Positions 1-4,528 of a stretch of DNA of 5,037 bases are shown in pieces. The position numbers were made by a program, and so were the translations under genes. The notes below the pieces were generated by a model. The model saw nothing but the letters and a program-made list of their open reading frames with translations, was not told the origin of the DNA and did no database searches. Source of the DNA: Chloroflexota bacterium (GTDB lineage Bacteria; Chloroflexota; Anaerolineae; Aggregatilineales; UBA3940). The stretch is taken from the NCBI GenBank assembly GCA_011051745.1, contig DRKO01000261.1, positions 1 through 5,037 on the forward strand, given 5' to 3'. Numbering within the stretch: position 1 is the first letter of the stretch; every line of letters starts with the position of its first letter.

Positions 1-654
1 CGCCTCCAGTTCGCCGTAAAGCACCGACTTCCCCTGATTGATCAGCAAAATACGATCGCACAGCGCTTCGACAAGGTTCATCTGGTGGGCGCTCAACATG
101 ATGGTTTTGCCCTGAGCCTGCAACTCGCGGATCAGGCCCTTGAGTAGCTCCACATTCACCGGGTCCAGCCCCTGAAAAGGCTCGTCAAGGATGAGCAGCT
201 CCGGATCGTGGATCAGGCTGGCAATGAACTGAAGCTTCTGCTGCATCCCCCGGCTCAGGTCCTTGACCTTCTTCCCGGCCCACCCGGCAAGCTCGACCTT
301 CTCAAGCCAGGCCAGCCCTCGCCGGTGGGCCTCCGCACGGGGCGTGCCTTTCAACTCCGCCAGATAGACCAGTGTATCCAGCACCTTCAGGTTGCGGTAA
401 AGGCCCCGTTCCTCAGGCAGGTAGCCGACCTGCTCGCGGGTTGTTCCGGGCGGCTGGCCCAGGATGCGCACCTCGCCCCCGTCGGGCTTCAGGATATCCA
501 TGATGATGCGAATGGTGGTGGTCTTCCCGGCCCCGTTAGGCCCAAGCAGCCCGAAGACCTCCCCTTTCCGCACCTCAAAGGAGAGCGAATCAACCGCTGT
601 GAAGCTGTCGTACCGTTTGGTCAGGCCTTGCACTTCCAGCAATGCGTGGGTCAT
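1..654 (-). CDS. ABC-2 type transporter ATP-binding protein (C-terminus cut by window start)
   Basis: This is the nucleotide-binding subunit of an ABC exporter of the NatA/EcsA type, a cytoplasmic ATPase that would drive a separate membrane permease. The 218 visible residues hold the whole ATPase core: Walker A GPNGAGKT at 38-45, a signature loop LSRGM at 133-137, Walker B LLILDEP at 153-159 and the switch histidine H190 in the SAH motif. The stretch GYLPEERGLY (77-86) lies where the Q-loop falls, with Glu in place of Gln. Together with LSRGMQQKLQ, this resembles ATPases carrying a C-terminal DUF4162 domain, which would lie beyond the left edge. The ATG at 654 begins directly at the conserved MTHALLEVQGLTKRY start. 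Its Shine-Dalgarno is poor (only a GGGGA about 10 nt upstream). The permease is not visible but would be expected downstream, left of the window. The substrate cannot be inferred. The fold is certain; the subfamily is fairly certain. Confidence 0.93.
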   Translation of the reverse strand, partial: MTHALLEVQGLTKRYDSFTAVDSLSFEVRKGEVFGLLGPNGAGKTTTIRIIMDILKPDGGEVRILGQPPGTTREQVGYLPEERGLYRNLKVLDTLVYLAELKGTPRAEAHRRGLAWLEKVELAGWAGKKVKDLSRGMQQKLQFIASLIHDPELLILDEPFQGLDPVNVELLKGLIRELQAQGKTIMLSAHQMNLVEALCDRILLINQGKSVLYGELEA

Positions 655-701
655 CGTCTCGCTTCCCCATCCTGCCCTATGGTGCAGAAAACACTGAAGA
701 C

Positions 702-730
702 AAGATAGAGTAGAAACGGCGTTCCTGCAA
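702..730 (-). promoter_or_regulatory. Candidate sigma70-type promoter for the ABC transporter ATPase gene
   Basis: On the minus strand TTGCAG (730-725) and TATCTT (707-702) are separated by 17 nt. Both boxes are only partial matches (3/6 and 4/6), but the spacing is ideal, the site lies about 50 nt before the ATPase start codon, and it follows the hairpin that seems to end the upstream operon. Inferred from sequence only. Confidence 0.35.
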
Positions 731-764
731 TACCAAAAATAGGGGGTCAGGGAAAGCCGACATG

Positions 765-806
765 AGAATCCCCCGGCCTGCGTCTGGCGACCGGCCGAGG
801 GACTCT
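765..806 (-). terminator. GC-rich hairpin after the merA/CsoR-family operon, probable terminator
   Basis: The arms 765-778 and 793-806 form a 14-bp stem, 12 Watson-Crick pairs plus two positions that can wobble in one orientation, around a 14-nt loop. The hairpin starts about 20 nt after the repressor gene's stop codon. On the minus strand it is followed by CATGTCGGCTTTCCC, so there is no proper U-tract. It may be a weak intrinsic terminator, an mRNA 3' stabiliser, or a Rho-assisted stop. It separates the metal operon from the ABC gene. Confidence 0.55.
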
Positions 807-826
807 CCGCGCTGCGGGAGTGTGGA

Positions 827-1150
827 TTAGCTCTTCCTGAGCACCAGCGCCAGCGACTTCTGAAGCCGCTCCAGCGCTTCCATGCCCTGCCCTTCGACCA
901 CGCACTCCGCCACGCAGGTTGCGATGTGACCTTCCAGCGTTCGGATGATCACGCCGTTCATGGCGGCCTTCACAGCGGCCATCTGGATCAGGAGGTCTTC
1001 ACAGTCCCTCTGCTCTTCCAGCATTCGGATAATGGACTGCACGTGCCCGGTGATGCGATTCAGACGTGTTTTAAGCTCGTCAACGGTCTCATCGTCCAGA
1101 TAGACGCCCGCGCCGGTGCGGGTTACCCCTGTGATCGGGTAGTCGCTCAT
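827..1150 (-). CDS. CsoR/RcnR-family (DUF156) metal-sensing transcriptional repressor
   Basis: A 107-residue, all-helical DNA-binding repressor of the CsoR/RcnR/FrmR family. These proteins bind GC-tract operators as tetramers and release them when they bind metal or a thiol-reactive ligand. The family core runs from ELKTRLNRITGHVQSIIRML (25-44) to the C-terminal helix. The ligand positions C50, H75 and C79 have exactly the 25- and 4-residue spacing of the Cu(I) triad in M. tuberculosis CsoR (C36, H61, C65). The N-terminal position used by Ni/Co sensors is not His (about L18), arguing against an RcnR-type sensor. An extra Cys83 follows the triad. The residues aligning with the CsoR second-shell Tyr35 and Glu81 are D49 and about R95, so the ligand may not be copper. 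The start at 1150 is preferred because AAGGAG lies 8 nt upstream; a longer reading from 1186 would overlap merA and lacks support. It follows merA by 25 nt, so it is co-transcribed and probably autoregulated. Family certain, inducer unknown. Confidence 0.93.
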   Translation of the reverse strand: MSDYPITGVTRTGAGVYLDDETVDELKTRLNRITGHVQSIIRMLEEQRDCEDLLIQMAAVKAAMNGVIIRTLEGHIATCVAECVVEGQGMEALERLQKSLALVLRKS

Positions 1151-1158
1151 GATCGCTG

Positions 1159-1164
1159 CTCCTT
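1159..1164 (-). promoter_or_regulatory. Shine-Dalgarno site that sets the start of the CsoR-family gene
   Basis: AAGGAG lies 8 nt before the ATG at 1150, inside the short gap after the merA stop codon. This favours the 107-residue protein over a reading that starts at 1186 within the end of merA. Confidence 0.85.
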
Positions 1165-1175
1165 CTTCAAGATGG

Positions 1176-2870
1176 CTATCCCGCACAGCAGGAAAGCCGC
1201 GTCACGTCCTTCTCGAAGGTCTGGGCGGCCAGCTTCAGCCCCTCGACCATCGTCAGGTAGGGGAAGAACGTGCTCGTGAGGTCTTCAACCGTCATCCCCG
1301 CCTTGAGGGCGATTACCGCCGCCTGAATGACCTCCCCCGCTTCGGGGGCCAGCACGTGCGTGCCCAGCAGGCGATCTGTCGTTGTGTCGGCCACCAGCTT
1401 GATCAGGCCACGTGTATCGCGATTCGCCAGCGCACGCGGGACATATTCCAGCGGTAACGTCGAAACTCTGACTTCATAACCGGCCTCGCGGGCCTGTGCT
1501 TCCGTCAGCCCGACCGAGGCGACCGCCGGGTCGGTGAACGTCACGCGGGGGAGCGTGGCGGTATCGTAGACGCGCCCCTCCCCGCTGAGGGCGTTGTCGG
1601 CGGCCAGCGTGCCGCTGTAAGCGGCCACATAGACGAACATATCCCGACCGGTTACATCGCCTGCTGCGTAGACGTAAGGGTTGGTTGTGCGCAGGTGCTC
1701 ATCCACGATGACCTCGCCCCGCCGACCTGTGTCTACTCCGGCCTCTTCCAGACCCAGACCGTCGGTGCGGGCACGTCTGCCGGTCGCCATCAACAGCGCC
1801 CCGGCCTCAAAGGTCAGGGACTCCCCCTCGCGTTCGGCCCTCAGGTGATAGCCCTGCCCGTCCCGACTCACCCGCGTGATGTTGACGCCTGTCTCGATGA
1901 TCAACCCCTCGTCGCGCAGGTAGCCTGCCAGCGCCTCGCTGATCTCCGGCTCCTCAAAAGGCACGATGCGCGGCATCACCTCCAGAACGGTCACCTTCGT
2001 GCCGAAGCGGGCATAGACCTGCGCCAGCTCCAACCCGACCGCGTTAGCGCCCACAACGATCATCGTTGCCGGACGGTCGGTCAGGCTGAGCGCGGCGGTG
2101 CTGTCCAGATAGCCCGCTTCCTCCAGCCCGGCGATGGGCGGGACCCAGGGATGCGCGCCGGTGGCGATGATGATCCGGCCCGGCGTGTAGATGACCGGCC
2201 CGGTGCTGTCCCCATCTTCGACCGGCGTAACCTCAACCCGATTCTCGCCGAGCAGCCTCGCCCGCCCCCGGATGTAAGAAATCTCCGGGTAAGTAGCCAG
2301 AACGTCAACGTATTTGGCCCGGCGCAATTCGCCGACCAGATCATCTTTCTGGGCGATCACCGCGCCCCAGTCTCCGGCGGCGCTGAAGCGTACCACGCCC
2401 CTGAAGGGATGATGCCCGGCCCGGTGCTGGAGTTCGGCGGCCCGGATGATCGTCTTGGAGGGCACACAGCCCACGTTGACACACGTCCCGCCGATGGTTC
2501 CCGCCTCGACGAGTGCCACCCGCTTCCCCAGCTCCGCGCCCCGGATGGCCGCCGCGAACCCCGCCGAGCCGCCGCCGATCACCATCAGGTCAAAATCGGA
2601 CGGGCTGCCACTGTCGTGTGGCTCCTCAGGTTGCGCACCCCGTCGCTCTTTAACACTCGCCTGATAGCCCGCCTGACGCACGGCGTCGGTGAGCGCTTCT
2701 GCGGGAACTTCGCTGCTGGCCTGAACTTCCGCCCGGCCTGACTGCCAGCCGGGCACGTGCGCTTCGCGGACGCCGGGGACGCTACGGAGAGCCTTCTCGA
2801 CATGCTCCGCGCAGCTATCGCACGTCATCCCTCTCACTTCCAGCGTGATCTTTTCAACCTCTGCTTGCAT
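1176..2870 (-). CDS. merA: Mercury(II) reductase MerA with N-terminal HMA domain
   Basis: A 564-residue flavin-dependent disulfide oxidoreductase that uses NADPH to reduce Hg(II) to Hg(0) in the cytoplasm. Residues 7-73 are a heavy-metal-associated domain with GMTCDSC (C17, C20), which captures Hg(II) and passes it to the core. FAD-binding GGGSAG is at 99-104 and the redox pair C130/C135 lies in GGTCVNVGCVPSK. The NADPH-binding VGANAVGLE region starts at 273 and the second flavin motif AAGDVTG is at 402-408. The vicinal C-terminal pair C561/C562 in LSCCAG, specific to MerA, is present. Y254 (YLDSTAAL) and Y538 (FFPYLTMVEGLKL) sit where catalytic tyrosines occur in studied MerA proteins, so the active site looks complete. 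The ATG at 2870 is chosen because AGGAGG lies 5 nt upstream; a reading from 3020 adds 50 low-complexity residues and runs through the promoter. A CsoR-family repressor follows. No merT, merP, merB or merR is in the window. Confidence 0.97.
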   Translation of the reverse strand: MQAEVEKITLEVRGMTCDSCAEHVEKALRSVPGVREAHVPGWQSGRAEVQASSEVPAEALTDAVRQAGYQASVKERRGAQPEEPHDSGSPSDFDLMVIGGGSAGFAAAIRGAELGKRVALVEAGTIGGTCVNVGCVPSKTIIRAAELQHRAGHHPFRGVVRFSAAGDWGAVIAQKDDLVGELRRAKYVDVLATYPEISYIRGRARLLGENRVEVTPVEDGDSTGPVIYTPGRIIIATGAHPWVPPIAGLEEAGYLDSTAALSLTDRPATMIVVGANAVGLELAQVYARFGTKVTVLEVMPRIVPFEEPEISEALAGYLRDEGLIIETGVNITRVSRDGQGYHLRAEREGESLTFEAGALLMATGRRARTDGLGLEEAGVDTGRRGEVIVDEHLRTTNPYVYAAGDVTGRDMFVYVAAYSGTLAADNALSGEGRVYDTATLPRVTFTDPAVASVGLTEAQAREAGYEVRVSTLPLEYVPRALANRDTRGLIKLVADTTTDRLLGTHVLAPEAGEVIQAAVIALKAGMTVEDLTSTFFPYLTMVEGLKLAAQTFEKDVTRLSCCAG

Positions 2871-2875
2871 TACTG

Positions 2876-2886
2876 CCTCCTCCCCC
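2876..2886 (-). promoter_or_regulatory. Strong Shine-Dalgarno site of merA
   Basis: GGGGGAGGAGG, with AGGAGG 5 nt before the ATG at 2870, fixes the merA start at the HMA domain. The G5 part also belongs to the G-rich leader described in the findings. Confidence 0.85.
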
Positions 2887-2913
2887 TGTCTGAAAAACGC
2901 CCAAGTACCCCCA

Positions 2914-2930
2914 TCCCCCCATGGGGGATA
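2914..2930 (-). promoter_or_regulatory. Candidate CsoR-type operator at the merA transcription start
   Basis: A perfect 12-bp palindrome, CCCCCATGGGGG (2916-2927), is flanked by AT-rich ends so that the minus strand reads TATCCCCCATGGGGGGAT. A further half-site-like TACCCCCAT lies at 2906-2914 on the plus strand. The palindrome begins about 8 nt downstream of the -10 box and so covers the predicted transcription start, where a bound repressor would block polymerase. A/T-flanked C-tract/G-tract inverted repeats are the known operator style of CsoR/RcnR proteins, and the operon encodes one. The match is by architecture, not to a fixed consensus. Confidence 0.68.
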
Positions 2931-2935
2931 CAGGG

Positions 2936-2963
2936 AGTATACCGTATCCGGGCCGCCCGTCAA
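2936..2963 (-). promoter_or_regulatory. Sigma70-type promoter of the merA operon
   Basis: On the minus strand TTGACG (2963-2958) and TATACT (2941-2936) are each 5/6 matches to consensus and are spaced by 16 nt. Transcription would begin near 2929, giving a leader of about 60 nt. The 16-nt spacer suits control by a repressor bound at the start site; the 19-20-nt spacer typical of MerR-activated promoters is absent here. Confidence 0.75.
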
Positions 2964-3046
2964 TGCGCCGTTTGGCGGGTGTGGATACGATTGCGGGTAT
3001 GAACGGCCCGATCTGTTCACATATGCGCTTCCCCTGTCCCCCGACG

Positions 3047-3075
3047 TTATCCACTCCCGTCAGGCTGGGTAAAAT
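3047..3075 (+). promoter_or_regulatory. Candidate promoter for the His-rich NifX-like gene
   Basis: TAAAAT (3070-3075) is a 5/6 match to the -10 consensus, with TTATCC (3047-3052, 3/6) 17 nt upstream. It would give a leader of about 100 nt before the ATG at 3184. It is the best plus-strand candidate I can see between 3000 and 3184, but the -35 box is weak. Confidence 0.35.
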
Positions 3076-3171
3076 GAACAAATCGAGTTAATGTGTAGCG
3101 GCCCGCACGGCTCTACCAGAAGTAAGAGGGGCCATGAGAGGCGAACAACCCACTCAATAAAGCAAATTTAC

Positions 3172-3176
3172 AGGAG
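3172..3176 (+). promoter_or_regulatory. Shine-Dalgarno site that sets the start of the NifX-like gene
   Basis: AGGAG lies 7 nt before the ATG at 3184, where the conserved MKIAVVSNDG strand begins. An in-frame ATG at 3091 has no comparable site and would add residues unlike the family. Confidence 0.8.
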
Positions 3177-3183
3177 CTTACCG

Positions 3184-3576
3184 ATGAAAATTGCGGTCGT
3201 CTCGAATGATGGCGAAATCATCAGCGCCCACTTTGGCCGGGCGCAGTACTACGTTGTGATCACGGTCGAGGGCGGCCAGATCACTGGCCGTGAGCTTCGA
3301 GAGAAGCCCGTGCACTCCCACCGGCACGGCGAACACCACCACCATGAGGAGCACGGGCACGGCACCGGCCCCGGAGCCGAAGAACGCCACGCCGGAATGA
3401 TCGAGGTCATCCGGGATTGTGATGTCCTTGTGGCGCGGGGGATGGGGATGGGGGCCTATGAGAACCTGAAGCAGGCCGGAATCCGCCCGATCCTGACCGA
3501 TATTCGGACGGTTGATGAGGCGGTGCAGGCTTTCCTTGATGGGAAGCTGGAGGATCGCCCGGAGCGGTTGCACTAA
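3184..3576 (+). CDS. NifX/NifB-type (dinitrogenase iron-molybdenum cofactor family) protein with histidine-rich loop
   Basis: A 130-residue cytoplasmic protein of the dinitrogenase iron-molybdenum cofactor family (NifX/NafY, C-terminal NifB domain). This small RNase H-like fold binds metal clusters in nitrogenase assembly, but many members in organisms without nitrogenase have no known role. The N-terminus MKIAVVSNDG and the SAHFGRAQYYVVI strand (14-26) are typical, as are GMIEVIRDCDVLVARGMGMGA (71-91) and the C-terminal DIRTVDEAVQAFLDGKL segment. Between the two halves, residues 44-69 carry ten histidines (44, 46, 48, 51-54, 57, 59, 69) with acidic residues and glycines, a likely exposed metal-binding loop. 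The only cysteine is C79. No other nif gene is in the window. It is divergent from merA across about 310 bp and convergent with coaX. A metal chaperone or buffer role is plausible but inferred from the histidines alone. Confidence 0.88.
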   Translation: MKIAVVSNDGEIISAHFGRAQYYVVITVEGGQITGRELREKPVHSHRHGEHHHHEEHGHGTGPGAEERHAGMIEVIRDCDVLVARGMGMGAYENLKQAGIRPILTDIRTVDEAVQAFLDGKLEDRPERLH

Positions 3577-3615
3577 CCAGCCGCTCACTGCCAGCCACTG
3601 ATCCTACGGCTGGTT
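3575..3615. terminator. Inverted repeat spanning two convergent stop codons, possible bidirectional terminator
   Basis: AACCAGCCG (3575-3583) and CGGCTGGTT (3607-3615) form a perfect 9-bp stem with a 23-nt loop. One arm overlaps the TAA of the NifX-like gene; the other encodes the last three residues of coaX. The position between convergent genes suits a two-way terminator, but neither side has a good U-tract. Confidence 0.45.
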
Positions 3616-4374
3616 CAATTCCCAGATGATCCGCAGCCCGTCGAGGGTCAGGTTGGGCGCGATCTCCTCGATCACCGGCGTATGTTCGGCGAAGAGGGAC
3701 GCCAGCCCCCCTGTGGCGATCACGCGGGCGTCCGGCGCGCCAAGCTCGGCCTTGATGCGCGTCACCAGCCCTTCGATCATCGCTACATATCCCAGAAACA
3801 GGCCGCTCTGCATGGCGTGGATGGTGTTGTGCCCGATGACCGAGGGGGGCGGCTCTAACTCGACCTTGTGCAGGCGGGCCGCCCGGCTGACCAGCGCATC
3901 GTGCGCCAGCCCGATGCCGGGCGCAATCGCGCCACCGATGTAATCTCCATCCGCGTTCAGGACATCGTAGGTGGTGGCTGTGCCGAAATCCACGACAATC
4001 GCAGGACACCCGTAAAGGGCGCGAGTCGCGGCGGCGTTCACGATGCGATCCGGCCCGATCTCATGGGGGTTGTCGAGCAGAATCTTGATGCCGGTTTTCG
4101 TCTCTGGACCGACGTTGAGAGGGATGTGGTGCAGATAGCGCTCGGACATCTCGATGAATGTGCCCGTCAGATCGGGGACGACGCTGGCCATCACAACCGC
4201 CCCGATGTCATCGAAGGTGAAAGCCCGCTCCTCGAAGAAGTTGCGCAGCAGGACGGCGTACTCATCGCTCATCTTCTCGCGGATGGTACGCGCACGCCAT
4301 GTACAACACCAGTCCGTGCCGGTGTGCAGGCCAAAGTGGATATTCGTGTTGCCGATATCAATCGCGAGCAGCAT
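3604..4374 (-). CDS. coaX: Type III pantothenate kinase
   Basis: CoaX phosphorylates pantothenate with ATP, the first step of coenzyme A synthesis, in the cytoplasm. Type III enzymes belong to the ASKHA fold, usually need a monovalent cation and are not inhibited by CoA. At 256 residues this is full length. It shows the N-terminal phosphate loop DIGNTN (6-11), EIGPDRIVNAAA (105-116) with GPDR for pantothenate binding, DFGTATTYD (129-137) with the catalytic aspartate region, GGAIAPG (147-153), and ATGGLA (220-225) before the C-terminal helix. The start at 4374 gives the conserved MLLAIDIGNTN opening. Its Shine-Dalgarno is modest (GGTG about 5 nt upstream). It has its own promoter and ends convergently with the NifX-like gene, 27 bp apart. 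It seems to be a single housekeeping gene with no functional link to the mer operon. Confidence 0.97.
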   Translation of the reverse strand: MLLAIDIGNTNIHFGLHTGTDWCCTWRARTIREKMSDEYAVLLRNFFEERAFTFDDIGAVVMASVVPDLTGTFIEMSERYLHHIPLNVGPETKTGIKILLDNPHEIGPDRIVNAAATRALYGCPAIVVDFGTATTYDVLNADGDYIGGAIAPGIGLAHDALVSRAARLHKVELEPPPSVIGHNTIHAMQSGLFLGYVAMIEGLVTRIKAELGAPDARVIATGGLASLFAEHTPVIEEIAPNLTLDGLRIIWELNQP

Positions 4375-4422
4375 GTTTTCACCCGATCCGCATGGAACTA
4401 CTGACCAGAATCCGGCGCACAG

Positions 4423-4431
4423 AGTATACCA
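4423..4431 (-). promoter_or_regulatory. Extended -10 promoter of coaX
   Basis: The minus strand reads TGGTATACT, a TGn extended -10 followed by TATACT (5/6). No good -35 box lies 17 nt upstream, as is common for extended -10 promoters. It sits about 50 nt before the coaX start and just after the terminator of the preceding gene. The nonamer GGTATACTC is shared with the merA promoter. Confidence 0.6.
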
Positions 4432-4460
4432 TCCGGTGAGGCCATTCGGGGATGGGGACG

Positions 4461-4507
4461 TAAAAAGGAGCGGCGGTAGATGGCTCGCATCTGGCCGGGC
4501 CGCTCCT
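4461..4507 (-). terminator. Rho-independent terminator of the membrane protein gene
   Basis: GGAGCGGC (4467-4474) pairs with GCCGCTCC (4499-4506). An inner 5-bp stem, AGATG (4478-4482) with CATCT (4488-4492), closes the loop. On the minus strand the stem is followed directly by TTTTTA (4466-4461), a proper U-tract. It lies about 20 nt after the stop codon of the upstream gene and separates that gene from coaX. Confidence 0.87.
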
Positions 4508-4528
4508 CTGCCCCAATGAGTGTGTGTC

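Noticed and set aside
208..708. Plus-strand open frame opposite the ABC ATPase
   Set aside because: The minus strand encodes an ATPase with all motifs. The plus-strand product is a shadow.
1151..1186. A 12-residue extension of the CsoR-family protein starting at 1186
   Set aside because: It would overlap the merA stop codon. The ATG at 1150 has AAGGAG at 8 nt.
1695..2741. A long plus-strand open frame of 348 codons opposite merA
   Set aside because: It is antisense to a certain gene in GC-rich DNA, and its Pro/Arg/His/Asp-rich product resembles no family. It is a compositional shadow.
2871..3020. A 50-residue N-terminal extension of MerA starting at 3020
   Set aside because: The extension covers the promoter and operator, is low-complexity and unlike MerA, while the ATG at 2870 has a strong Shine-Dalgarno and begins at the HMA domain.
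3184..3576. A nitrogenase-related gene implying nitrogen fixation
   Set aside because: The family is widespread outside nitrogen fixers and no other nif gene is present here.
3407..4009. A minus-strand open frame of 200 codons across the NifX-like and coaX genes
   Set aside because: It overlaps two well-supported genes in other frames and its product is Arg/His/Pro-rich and unlike a real protein.
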